64,000 nucleotides of DNA from Dendrolimus kikuchii (lineage: Eukaryota; Arthropoda; Insecta; Lepidoptera; Lasiocampidae). Every line of letters begins with the position of its first letter. Within the stretch, counting starts at the first letter, position 1. Shown piece by piece: positions 46,853-57,542 of this stretch. The stretch spans positions 22,493,435-22,557,434 of the forward strand of contig CM034389.1 in the NCBI GenBank assembly GCA_019925095.2, given 5' to 3'. Position numbers and translations under genes: made by a program. The notes below the pieces were generated by a model that saw only the letters and a list, made by a program, of their open reading frames with translations, made no database searches and was not told the DNA's origin.

Positions 46853-47144
46853 TGTTATGTAGCAGCGAGAGGTAGGTTAAATAATACTTCAGATGGCAGA
46901 GAGTAGTATTTACTGTAGAGTGCTGATGAGAACTGGACTTAACTGGAGTGAACTGATTTATTTTGGAAACGGCAACCTTAATTGCAAATATTTATAAGTC
47001 GTAGAGCTAGTACAATAGATAGCACAATGTGTAAGCGGGACGGATGATGTGCAAACGAGATTATTAATTGGGGCGCTCCCGCGTTGCGCTAGTCAGTTCT
47101 CCGTTGTCCGCTACGATGACTGGACGTATGCAACTCCCGTAGCA
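46853..47144 (-). mobile_element. Candidate copia-like LTR, minus strand
   Basis: The reverse complement starts TGCTACGGGAGTTG directly after a purine tract (cttgaggggggg, complement at 47145-47156) that looks like a polypurine tract. It has tataaatatt and aataaatcag and ends ...cgctgctacataaca. The sequence to the right would then be the 3' end of the internal region, quickly lost. The second LTR is not in view, so the boundary (46853 or 46858) is uncertain. Confidence 0.45.
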
Positions 47145-47156
47145 CCCCCCCTCAAG

Positions 47157-47776
47157 TGAAACGCTCACTTGGTTTAACGGTACTTGCCAGATCCCGTTAC
47201 ATAAGGTTGTTTGATGCAGTTATGTTAGTTTAATGAAAGCTATTATATAATAGGAAAAGGTACGATAGGGCTGATTTAACTGAAAAGGTTCAAAGCACCT
47301 AGAAAATCAAATATCTCACCCCTATTAACTTAAATATAAGCCATAAGAAACACTGTTACGGTGCTGCTGGCCTCGAAAGAATTTTATTGAACCTTTTTTG
47401 AACAACTCCATAAAATATCATTAACACTGTAGGAAAACTTCATCCGGGAGCATATTATTCCAAACCCCCGTGGTGCGCAAGAGAAACATTATTGAGAACC
47501 GTCGCGTACATAAAGAAAGTGAGAATGAACACCAAGTCGATGGCGATGTGATTTTACTCCTTATAACATCGGTCCAACCATTTCTGAGATAAGCCGGAAC
47601 ATCCAGACAGACAGACGAAAAAAAAATGACATATGTATCGTATAGTCTTTCATATGCATTTAGTAAAGACCTGTTATTGTGACATTACAAACAGACACTT
47701 CAATTTTATTTATCTGTATAGATTCAGCAACGTATCTGTCTAGATAAACCTTTTCATTGTTAGTATATACCTTTAG
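47157..47776. other. No feature seen
   Basis: 47380-47620 (aagagaaacattattgagaac, acatcggtccaaccatttctg) has repeat-like wording, but nothing was assigned. Confidence 0.35.
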
Positions 47777-47889
47777 CAGCAGCGCATTTGTAGCACCTTT
47801 GGTGTTACAAATGTCCATAGGCGATGGTAACCGCTTTCCATCAAGTGGGCCGTCTGCCTGTCTGCTGAACTCGTGCAATAAAAAAAAAA
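47777..47889 (+). repeat. SINE-A, 5'-truncated (113 bp)
   Basis: Only the 3' third: agcagcgcatttgtagcacc through gtgggccgtctgcctgtctg to an A-tail. Confidence 0.85.
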
Positions 47890-48057
47890 TATATACGAAT
47901 GTGTAAATAAGGCTTAATTAATACTATTTTTCTGTGTGGTATTTAATTATACATCTGTCAATTACAATTATAGGAAATCTACATTATTATACAAAGAATA
48001 AACACAATAGGTATATTGATAAAGATTAAAATCTAAAAACTTTTAGAGCGTAGCGTT

Positions 48058-48262
48058 TTTTTTTATTTATTGCTGGAGTACAGCCGACAGGCTGACGGCC
48101 CAACTGTGATGGAAAATGGTTACCGTCGTCTATGAACATTTGCAACTCTAAAGGTGCTACCAATGTGCCGCTAGACTCATAGATGGGACTGGAACCTGGC
48201 CACTAATGCCGGAACACAACTCAAGTTTGTTATGCCGGCATGCTCTAGATGGGGTGATAGCC
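48058..48262 (-). repeat. SINE-A, truncated where the R1 element begins
   Basis: Minus-strand copy from the T-run to ggggtgatagcc. At 48262/48263 the sequence switches to the R1-clade reverse transcriptase. The remaining SINE part is not found beyond the LINE at 49730, so one side has been lost. Confidence 0.8.
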
Positions 48263-49343
48263 TTCGAGGCACGGCTGGGGTGTCGTCTATCGTAGGCAGG
48301 ATCCGGCGTCTTGGACTGGAGGTGGCGTTGCAGAAGACCGAGGCCGTGATGTTTCACGGTCCTCGTAATCGTCCACCTCTAGACACCGGAATCATAGTAG
48401 GAGGCATCCGCAGAAATACCTAGGATTGGTCCTCGAAAGCCGGTGGGATTTTTCGGCTCATTTTCGGCAGCAGCTCCCCAGACTCAAGGGGGCAGCGGGT
48501 GCGCTGTCGCGCTTGCTCCCCAACAACGGGGGGCCGAACGCCACGTGCCGAAAACTCTTCGAAGGCATGGTACGGTCGATGGCCCTCTACGGGGCCCCTG
48601 TATGGGCGGACCGACTGACGGCCCGAAACGCTGCGCTGCTTCGCCAGGCGCAGCGTGTATTGGCCGTCAGGGCAATAAGAGGATACCGTACGGTGTCCTT
48701 CGAAGCGGCCTCGCTACTCGCCGGATCCCTCCCATGGGACCTGGAAGCCAGGGTCCTGGCGTCACTATATACGTGGCGCAAAGAGGCCCTGGCCAGGGGC
48801 TCCAGACCCGCGCCTCGCGAGATCGAGGTGTGCCGGTCGGAGCTCCGCCAGGTAGCCGTAGGAGTCTGGGAGGAACGCCTTAGACACCCCAGCGCTACCA
48901 TCGAGGCGGTGAGGCCCGTCCTGCAAGATTGGATAGGACGTCGTCACGGCACCCTGACGTTCAGGCTGACACAGGTCCTCACGGGGCACGGTTGCTTCGG
49001 GAGGTACCTGTGTCGCCTCGGCCGCGAGCCCACGTCAGGGTGCCACCATTGTGACACGGGCGACGAGGACACGGCGCTGCACACACTCCAGGAGTGTCCA
49101 GCCTGGACCGAGCAGCGCCGGGAACTCATCGCCCACACCGGATCTGACACCTCGCTCCCGGCCGTGGTACGCACCATGGTCGGGAGCCGCACCGGATGGG
49201 ATGCCGTCTCCTCCTTCTGCGAGCACGTTATGTTGGCGAAGGAGGAGGCGGAGCGGGAGCGTGAGCGTACATCCTTGCTCCGCTCCCGCCAAAGGAGGAC
49301 GCGCCGACGCCGGAGGGCGGACTTTGATCTTCGGCCACCGTAA
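48263..49343 (+). pseudogene. R1-clade LINE reverse transcriptase, C-terminal part
   Basis: 5'-truncated GC-rich segment. It first reads GVSSIVGRIRRLGLEVALQKTEAVMFHG and TGIIVGGI, the end of an R1-type RT domain. A frameshift or small deletion near 48410 (stop at about 48421-48423) precedes the frame from 48426: GLVLESRWDFSAHF, GAAGALSRLLPNNGGP, VRSMALYGAPVWA. The zinc motif C-x2-C...H-x4-C lies at 49041-49096 (CHHCDTGDEDTALHTLQEC). The protein ends in a basic Arg-rich tail and TAA at 49341-49343. That order (RT, thumb, CCHC near the end) is typical of R1-clade elements. Catalytic RT motifs are upstream of the truncation, so it cannot be active. Confidence 0.88.
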
Positions 49344-49725
49344 GCGGGCGGCGCGGGTGGGGCCCCTTGGGGTATAGGGGTTCTCACTCACCCGCACATG
49401 CCGTCGAGATGAGAGCGCGAGTGTTCCGCGCGCGCTTATCTCTCCTCCCGTGGGGCGCGTTACAAACCGCCCCACGCCGGATTTGACCATGACGTCGCCG
49501 GGGAGGTAGTCCCCCGGCATTTGAAGAGGCCCAGTGAGGGGGGCCCACGCCTGCCAGGGCATGCGGAGACGGGAAGCCCAATTCCCCGTAGCCCTGGCAT
49601 AAGGCGCAGGACGGAACACCCAGGGGTTTTAGTGGGTATCCCTAACTGGGGAGTGGCAATAGCGTGGCACCGGTTCTGACCGGGCACGCTAGTGCCACCC
49701 CCGATCTGGCGAATCCCACACACTC
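49344..49725 (+). mobile_element. 3' UTR of the R1-clade LINE
   Basis: Continues from the stop codon. From ataggggttctcactcaccc on it is homologous to 41714-42000. It lacks the last roughly 100 bp and the A-tail seen there: after gaatcccacac the text changes to unrelated sequence. So the 3' end was lost or belongs to a shorter subfamily. Confidence 0.85.
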
Positions 49726-50929
49726 ACACAGGATTTTGGGGACTTTCTTGTCGCTTCTTCAGCGGCAACACGTCGCGTATCTGTACCTACAGTAGGAAGT
49801 AACCTAGTGGTTGGTTACTATATCTTACCATTTATTCACTTGCCTTAATATCGGTTGAATTTTGATATTCATTTTATGGATCTTATGTCAAATTGTAACC
49901 GACAATAAGGCAAATGAACGGTCGGTAAGATATAAGAACGGACCAATAAATTGTTTGCGTATAGTTTATGTATGACTTTGAAAAATAATCCACAGTGATT
50001 AGTTGCAATAAAACTTTAGTTTTTCAATATCTAGTTATTTGGCTAAACCTTGTGAATGCTATGATATTGTAATACTACATTTATTAATGTTTATGTTTCA
50101 ACTAATCCTAAATTAATCTATGTACTTATTTTTATTGAAACAGCTGAGTTGTGGAGTGTGTGAAAACCACACGACTCCAAGGTCCTGCGCTTAATGTAAC
50201 CTTCTCAGCGGCATTTGTGATTAGAGCCGCCAATCAATGTTTCTCTATGCGAGTATATTATACTAGAAGTCGGGAATTACTTCAATAAGTATTTTATGTA
50301 ACAAGAATATTTGGTATCTTAACGCATCGAACTAAAAAAACTATTGTAAGTGCGGGTCGATCCGTGCAGAATAAATCTGTAGAGGTAATGAGAATCGGTG
50401 TGATGATGAAAAAAGTTTTAACATAAACACTTACTTGAATTGTTTTGCTTTTAAACAATATCTGTTCGTGTTTAATCCATGGTACACATTTTTTAATGCA
50501 CAGTAAAACAACGTTATTTAAAAATAAATTAATCTTTGTTTGTAGAAATAGACAGGCAATATTCGTATTGTCAAGATTCTCACTCAATTTTTTGGTCAAT
50601 GGTTCATCTTATCGGGTCTTGAGTGAAATCTAATAATATATACTATACGTGACACGTGTCTTTTATGTTGACTAGATAAATTATACCTCGAGTCATGACT
50701 GTGTGCATTTTCAAATTCAAGCCAAAAAAGTTACCAACGACACTTAAATACAAGTCAACACTTGTGATCAAAATCCGACCAAATTAAAAATGACGTGTAA
50801 TACATAAGACATTTCTATTTCACTGACTATCTCAAACGTAGGTTCAGAAATATGGCAACATAAAACTTTAATCTATAATAATATTATAAAATTTTAAAAG
50901 TCTAGTCTTTTGCTCTCTATATTTTTCGT
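49726..50929. other. AT-rich gene-free stretch
   Basis: A partly inverted repeat, ttcacttgccttaatatcggt / accgacaataaggcaaatgaa (49836-49855 and 49899-49919), may mark a small MITE. Nothing else. Confidence 0.45.
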
Positions 50930-51195
50930 ATTTGTCTGATCGTTCGGAATTCACGCAAAAACTACTGGGCCGATTTCGATGCGGTTTTCGTTGACCAATA
51001 GCAAATTCCCGGACTTAAAATTTGCTGTACTTTTGATCGCGGGAGTCCCGCAGGAATTTTCTTGAGAGCACTTTAAAGTAATTCTGATTCCGATGCAATA
51101 TTTTCACTGTTTCAAATTCTCTGTGTAACACAACTGTGATACTTGCTTCTGATCCAACGTGGACGAAGTCGTGAGCAAAGCCTAGTCCTATATAA
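50930..51195 (+). mobile_element. Helitron-like element (family Hel-3)
   Basis: aattcacgcaaaaactactgg, ccgatttcgatgcggttttcg, gtacttttgatcgcggga and the end aacgtggacgaagtcgtgagc-aaagcCTAG-T. Shares order with 51940-52405 and, inverted, 59040-59525. Confidence 0.6.
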
Positions 51196-51939
51196 AACGC
51201 ACACATTAATTAAATCATATAATAAACAAAAGACAGTTACTCGTAACTGGATACTAAAAGCTTTATAGATACAATAAATTTGAATAATGGCGCATGTAAT
51301 ACTGAATTAAATTAAAACACCATAACTTGTTTAATTGCAATTATTTTAATTGCACTAAGTATACATTTTTAGCGATACTTAGATAATTATAGGAACCATT
51401 GGCTACAGCTTCCTTGTTCTCTTAAATATTTAATTCATTTTTCAGTACAAATAAACGATTTTTTTTTTAATTTCTGGCCCAAGCGGAAGTAAAACTCTGG
51501 TCCTTCTGGGCTAGCATTATGTTGACACTGGGTTCAATTTAAGACTTGGATTGTTTCTATTGTCTTTCTATTTATTTTATTTTTCTTTTTGTGCTCAGTA
51601 AAATATTTTTCATTCTTCTTTATTTTTTTCTAAATTAACTGCTTTAAAACATAAATTAATGTAACATATTTAATATATATGTGTGTGCGTGTTTGTATGT
51701 ATGAGTATGTATTCAACCTATAATCCCTTAAGACGATAAGTAGAATATTGAGCTCAGGTCAGGTCAGGTCCTTGTGTGGGTTAGCCAGGTGGTTATGTCA
51801 CCTGGCTGGATCGGCGTACTGATCCATTGTCCGAGGCATCAGCTCTCGATCACCTAAAATGTAATCACCTAAAATCTGTATATTTATAATAATATATTGG
51901 AACCAGCTGATAAAGAAACTTATTCTAAATACGCCAAGA
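51196..51939. other. No firm feature
   Basis: AT-rich. Near 51750 there is a short tcaggtcaggtcaggtcc tandem followed by a GC-richer patch of unknown nature. Confidence 0.4.
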
Positions 51940-52405
51940 TATCTGTCTGATATTCATTAGTACATATCTATAATATTATGAACAAGCCGTGTGTGTACAT
52001 TGAAGATATTTAAAAAAAAACAACTGGAAAAGACTATATAAACGATGGAGAACACGACACAATTTTTTTTTAGATTTCTTGTTTTTTTCTTCGGGATTCA
52101 CGTAATAACTACTGGGCCGACTTCGATGCGATTTCCGCTGATCGACAGCAAATTCTTAGACTTAAAATCTACGGTACTTTTTATCCCGGGAATCCAGTAG
52201 GAATGGTTTAAATTGATCAGATTTAAAAAAAAACGAAAGCTAATGTGATTTTATGTAGTTGTCGTGGTGCATAAAAATTAGTTTATTCCGACACAGTTGT
52301 CACTAAAACAATAGCTTAGATTTTTTTTTAATGTTGCGGTATCCCGTAAATTTCGCTAGAATCTCAAGTCAAACGTGGACGAAGACGTGGTCATATCCTA
52401 GTTAT
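51940..52405 (+). mobile_element. Helitron-like element (family Hel-3)
   Basis: Starts near a tctataatattatgaac block and contains gggattcacgtaataactac, gggccgacttcgatgcgatt and actttttatcccgggaatcc. Ends aacgtggacgaagacgtgg-tcatatcCTAG-TT. Non-coding. Confidence 0.6.
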
Positions 52406-53141
52406 TATATATAACTGCGAAAGCAACTCTGCTGGTTCGTTACTATGTCATGAGTAAACGGATCCAAATGAAATTTGTCAAGGAGATATATTGTATCTTT
52501 GGGTAGAACATAAGCGATCTTTTCTCTTTAAAAAGGAAACTGAAAGAAGTTAAATTTGTGATGAAAATTTGTATAGACAACCAAGAATTCTTCAACTATA
52601 ATATGATATTATATATTTAGATTTTTTGTAAGAAATATAAATATATAAGAACAGTCTGTGCTATAGTGGAATGATCAAAGAAAATTCGTAATAGATTTAT
52701 ATGTATGCTTTATGTATGTACATTTTTGTTATTTTCTTGGAATTATTGTAGCCAAGCAACAAAGTACTAGAAAGTAAAAGTACATACTAATAAAAAGATA
52801 AGCTGTAAAGAGACCATGGTCGACATACAGGAAATCCAAAAATTAATACAAACGAACATACAGGGAAGGCTAGTAGTATTATACAATCCAAACAAACATC
52901 ATTCAATAGATTAAATATTCTTATTAAGGATATACCAATTTGTTTCGACCTCTAATTCTTTTCATAGCATTAATTTTTAATAGCTCTTCATTATGTGAAG
53001 GCGTAGGTGCAAAATATTCAAGATCATTAAGCTTTTGAATACATAATAAGAAATGATTTATAACAGACATCACAATGTTTTATTAGATGCACTTTGATTG
53101 CTTCCGAATCTATATATAATGAATTAATAATAATTTGGTTT
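52406..53141. other. No firm feature
   Basis: 52420-52560 (gcgaaagcaactctgctggt, ggatccaaatgaaatttgtc) is Helitron-like in wording but without ends. Remainder AT-rich. Confidence 0.4.
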
Positions 53142-53412
53142 TTTTTTATTGCATAAGTTCATCAGACACGCAAACGATCCATCTGATGGAAAGCAGTTAC
53201 CATCGCCTATGAACATTTGTAACACAAAATGTGCTACCATTGTGCAGCCGTTCTCTGAAGGGGGACTAGACCCTGGTCAGTAATTCTGGGACACAACTCA
53301 AGGTTGCTATGGTGGCATACACTAGATCAGGGATAGTAGTCATCCAGACTGGAAAATACCATACCTGGCTGTGGGTTGTTTTGTCGTCTATTACTTTTCC
53401 ATTCCTGCACGG
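53142..53412 (-). repeat. SINE-A copy, diverged, minus strand
   Basis: T-run, gatccatctgatggaaagc, cgcctatgaacatttgtaac, gaagggggactagaccctgg, ctggctgtgggttgttttg and the right end ttcctgcacgg. Confidence 0.8.
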
Positions 53413-53539
53413 AGAGATATTTCCTATATATTTAATTTTGCGTATGAACTATGATCATTGGGGTACACAAGGCCTACGTAGGTCAGCAACGTGTTACCAC
53501 ACTAACAGAAGCATTTTTCGCTTCATCAACTTTCATTAC

Positions 53540-53870
53540 TCTCTTCATACATAGACGTTTATTTAAAGTGTTTATTACCTAACCCTCCTTCAAAATATCT
53601 TTAATTTGGTCATGATGAGTACGCCGTGGTCTATCGGCACGGACTCTTGCAGTCACATTGCTGTCATATACTTTCGTAATTCTGCTTTCATTCTTTCTCT
53701 TTTCATGCCCAAACCACCTTAACATTCCTGTTTCAACTCTTGTCATTAAATCTTCTTTCAATCCACAACGTTACCTTATCGCACTGTTTCTTATCATATC
53801 ACTTACATATATATTTCTTAAAGCTCTCGTTACAACTGTGTTTATCCTACTTTAATTCTTCTGCTGTAAT
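53540..53870 (-). pseudogene. RTE-like LINE C-terminal fragment, second family
   Basis: The minus strand reads RNIYVSDMIRNSAIR, stop, RCGLKEDLMTRVETGMLRWFG, then ESRITKVYDSNV and DRPRRTHHDQIKDILKEG. The layout matches the C-terminal part of the LINE at 10465 (NT-EVR, GLKESV, RWFGHVERM, GRPRHTFHDQID) at low identity, so this is a related but distinct family. GHEKR replaces GHVER. One in-frame TAA near 53773 and no complete end. Confidence 0.8.
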
Positions 53871-54088
53871 CATTGTAATCATTGATGTAAATTTTTTTTA
53901 TATATCAATGGCTGTAAAGCTTTAGTGTCGTTACCCCTTAATGGACAGCGAGGCGTAAAGTTCTAAATTTAATATTTCCTATGTATGTATATAATTTTGG
54001 GTATATACTATGAAGATTGGGTTTACAAAGCCTCCGTAGGTAAGCAACGTATAACGTACCTACTCTTTTCAGAAACTACCAGGTCTAC

Positions 54089-54119
<31 letters not shown>

Positions 54120-54172
54120 TGTGTGTGGGAGTGTGTATACACATATTACAGTACAGTACAGTCCATATAGTG
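53871..54172. other. Gene-free, with a (GC)n(GT)n tract
   Basis: 54087-54127 is an uninterrupted alternating purine-pyrimidine run (CG units then TG units). Otherwise unannotated. Confidence 0.6.
54087..54127. repeat. (CG)n(TG)n dinucleotide tract
   Basis: About 8 CG/GC units followed by about 12 GT units. Potential left-handed DNA segment and microsatellite. Confidence 0.95.
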
Positions 54173-54253
54173 CAGGAAAAAGGGGCAATAGATACATAAA
54201 TAATTAAACTAATTACGTTTAATTATTCATGTATCTATTGCCCATTTTTCCTG
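54173..54253. mobile_element. Hairpin MITE, 37-bp arms
   Basis: Arms 54173-54209 and 54217-54253 pair with two mismatches around a 7-bp loop (caggaaaaaggggcaatag ... ctattgcccatttttcctg). The whole unit is a stem. No TSD identified beyond the arms. Confidence 0.75.
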
Positions 54254-55011
54254 TACCACCTACATTGCCAGATTAGCTAAGAAATTTCTTTAATTTACGT
54301 TGATTTAAATGATAAGGCCGCGTATTGTATTGCCTAGAAGATATTGTAAATATGGTTTGTTTATGTAATTTGGGTGTGCAATAAAGTGTTATCTGATGTA
54401 TATATAATATATTGTAATGAATTGTTTATTTAAGCCAATACGTGGCTACATAGATACCACTCCCAAACTGTGTGCCCCTCCCCCCTCTAAATTTTGAATT
54501 ACGAGGTGAAAAACTTAAAATAATGGCACTTCACGAGTACTAGAGGAAACCTTTGACACCTCTACGGACCCTTCGTTTTGCGTAAACTTTCGAGTACCTC
54601 CTTATCTAATTTATTTTATTGGACGACTGACATTCCTAGTAATCTTACTCCACGATGCTGAGAAATACATTTATTTTAATTTCTTTGATATTTTTCCTAT
54701 TTTTTAGACCTTGTAATGTATACGTTGGCTATAAATAAAACCTATCATCGAATTAAGCTTTGATTAACTGCATCGAGGGAGTCATAAAATGATATAAATA
54801 TTGAAATAGATAAAATTTGAATTAATAACTAAATATTGTAAAAAACATCTTAAATGGATTTAAAACTAGTCAGTTATTATTTACTGTTGTCATTTAATGT
54901 TATTACATATAATAAAACTGTAGAGGTCGAATTTCTGTACAATGAAAAAAAATGCTAACAACCGAGTCAGAGGGATGTAAGAAGTGAAATAGAACAATAG
55001 AATTTAGATTT
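54254..55011. other. No feature seen
   Basis: AT-rich unannotated DNA. Confidence 0.45.
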
Positions 55012-55226
55012 TTTTCATTTTTTTTGTTTCTCTGTAAGTTTGTCTGTCTGTTTGTACGGGCTAATCTCCGAAACGACTGGACCGATTTAAATGAAATTTT
55101 GTATGGTGGTAGCTTATATCCCTGGTCAACATATAGGATACTTTTGATCCCGAAAAATTAAAGAGTTCCAGTGGAATAGTTAAAAAAACTCACCACGTGG
55201 ACGAAGTCGCGGGCATCAACTTGTTA
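55012..55226 (+). mobile_element. Helitron-like element, degenerate end
   Basis: tgtctgtctgtttgtacggg, ccgaaacgactggaccgatt, gtggacgaagtcgcgggca, ending tcaaCTTG where CTAG is expected. Confidence 0.55.
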
Positions 55227-55536
55227 ATAAATAAAATTAATCCACTATCAATAACCTATATGTATGGCGACCGGCTCTTATATAATTATTTGCTCGTGAT
55301 TTCACTACATAACTATATAATACATACATAGAGTAGCGACCTAGGGTAGAACAATCTAGCAACGCGAGCTGGTTTTAATACTTTAAAAAAAAGTAGAAGA
55401 TTCATACGGGTTCAATTTTTATCAAAATACTTACAATACCACTAAAAAAGAAATTCATCGCTTAAAAATATACTCAAATTATAAAAAAAATTTAAGTCTA
55501 GGATCCTCCTAAAACATTCGCCTTTATCCCATATTG
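55227..55536. other. No feature seen
   Basis: AT-rich flank. Confidence 0.4.
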
Positions 55537-55735
55537 ACGGCCTCTGTGGTTGAGACCTCACTGCAATGCAGAGGCTCCGGGTTGGATTCCTCATATAGTA
55601 AACTTCGGAAACCAATTTTCTTGGTTATTTACTATGGTTTGAGTGCTGGGATTGGTCCCAGAGTAGTCCCATAACACAAGCAAAATTTTGAGGATATATA
55701 ATGTATGTGTGTTTGTCTGCCATTTATGCTCATTT
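55537..55735 (+). repeat. SINE-B copy, internally deleted head
   Basis: gacggcctctgtggttgag (A-box start) jumps directly to acctcactgcaatgcagagg and a B-box-like gggttggattcc. Body as in the other copies, to gtgtttgtctgcc. Confidence 0.82.
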
Positions 55736-56253
55736 ATTTATATTCATTTAAATTTCTATAGCACAAGGTATCTGATAAAAAAGATACTAATATCTTTCAA
55801 ACTCACTTACAGATACTATTCAATCACTAAGTACCTAAGGGTAACACAGATACTAAAAAGTAGCTGTAACGTCCGAATGAACAAAAAATAAAAGGTTATT
55901 AAAACCCATCATAAAGAAACACTTATTCTATTGTATTCAATTAATTGCTTAATAGAGCCCACTTTTCTCATCTTATCACTTTCAATGTACGGAAGCAACA
56001 CCAGCTTCTGTATTTGCATACGATTAATGCAATTATTGTACTCAACTATCAAAGCAAACGAGCGGTTTTAATTTGCAATTGTAGCGTTTTTTTTTAATTT
56101 AATTTCTATATTATATGTAAAATTATTTGGATAATAGCCTTTGTATACATTCAGTTATTCATGTCCTTATTTTATACTATAATATAATTTATTTCATACA
56201 TTGAATTTTCTTGTCACAAGGACTTCAGCCTCATAAAAGAGCAGACATTAAAA
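55736..56253. other. No feature seen
   Basis: AT-rich. The frame at 55688-55891 overlaps the SINE and is not a gene. Confidence 0.45.
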
Positions 56254-56303
56254 ATACCTTGCTTGTCATCTTACATTTAAATGTAAGATGACAAGCAAGG
56301 TAT
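56254..56303. repeat. Perfect 50-bp palindrome without spacer
   Basis: 25-bp arms meet at 56278/56279 with no mismatch (outer ends ataccttgcttgtcatctt and aagatgacaagcaaggtat; centre acatttaaatgt). Confidence 0.95.
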
Positions 56304-57223
56304 CAAGGTAAGCATCATGATAAAAAATGTTTCAGTCGATTTGACTATCAACAACCATATTACAACTTCTCGCGTTATAATTTCTTACCTATATTATACA
56401 TATATAATACCGTTTAAATAGTGAAATGTGTGAAGTTTACATTTTACCCTTTGGGCATAATAAATAAATATATATTCATACAATAAGAAAATTACACAAT
56501 AAATAAGGTATATATTCAAATTCAAAATAGTTCAGGCGAAGGTGCGAGAAAGAGATATATACTTCTTTAAATACGTATATATAAAAAATAAACTGTGAGC
56601 CAGCTTTCTGACTTGTCGGTGATGTCAGTGGTCTGGAATTGGCACCGAGCGAATTTGGAAACGCTCATAGAAATATAGACGCTCGATAAGCTTCCAGTAC
56701 CGCGTATACCGAGCACATAATTTTCGTACCGCTGCCGCACCGACAAATAAGAAAGCGTCCCTACTCTTTTTGCAGTTGATATTTTATTTCTTATTAAAAT
56801 ATTACTCACAGTTATCTACGTCGATTAATATTAATTGGATAAAACGCCCGTCTGCAATATCGTCCAGTTGTTACAATGATAGAAATCGAGAAACAAGGTC
56901 GCTTTGTAATAAACATTAATTGTGTCCGTATTAAATATAATAGCGTTGAATGTAGTCTATTATTATTTCTTTGCGATTGTTTGCGCTTCTTATGCAAATA
57001 CTCGATTTGTTTTAAAGCTTTTTGTGCTGTGCTAAGTTAGGAAAATCCTTTGTGTTGAAATTTCGTAGTAAACTGAGTGAGTAAGGCACATTATTATTCA
57101 TCAAAATATAAGATGTAAAAAAAAACTTATTTGATATTAAGTACAAAGATTACTAACATGTTGGAAATAAAAATTAATTATATTTTATTTTATTTTATTT
57201 TATTTGGGGAGGCTAACAGCTAT
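56304..57223. other. No supported gene
   Basis: The minus-strand frame at 56567-56809 lacks recognisable motifs. Remaining DNA is AT-rich. Confidence 0.45.
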
Positions 57224-57231
57224 CATTATTA

Positions 57232-57278
57232 CATACATACATAACTTCCCGCCAGTTCCCTTGCGGGGTAGGCACGAA
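57232..57278 (-). mobile_element. LINE (TATG)n-tail family, 47-bp 3' fragment
   Basis: The shortest copy: tail plus the PARELA coding end. Duplication cattatta at 57224-57231 and 57279-57286. Confidence 0.85.
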
Positions 57279-57542
57279 CATTATTAATTATTATCATTAT
57301 TATTAACTAAAAATAAGATAGATTTAAAGAAGCTATTAATAAGCCTCCACAGATAACAATAAGCAGATAATTATATGTTTGAATGTTTTTAGTAACTATA
57401 TTTATTGCGGTCGGATCCTATTATTAGTAAGATCTCAATGCACTCTATATTGAGGTAGGTCATGTCAGGTATCATGATCTACCAATTTTGAGTGAATAAC
57501 ACTAAAAATTAATATTAAAACATTTATTAGAAGTACACATTT

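Noticed and set aside
48443..49387. Several long frames on both strands over the GC-rich block (48443-48883, 48944-49387, 49035-49619)
   Set aside because: Shadows of the R1-clade coding frame. GC-rich DNA has few stops, and only the 48426-49343 frame has recognisable motifs.
49726..50929. Host exon near 50.3-50.6 kb
   Set aside because: Overlapping frames on both strands with AT-rich composition, no domain and no splice context that I could defend.
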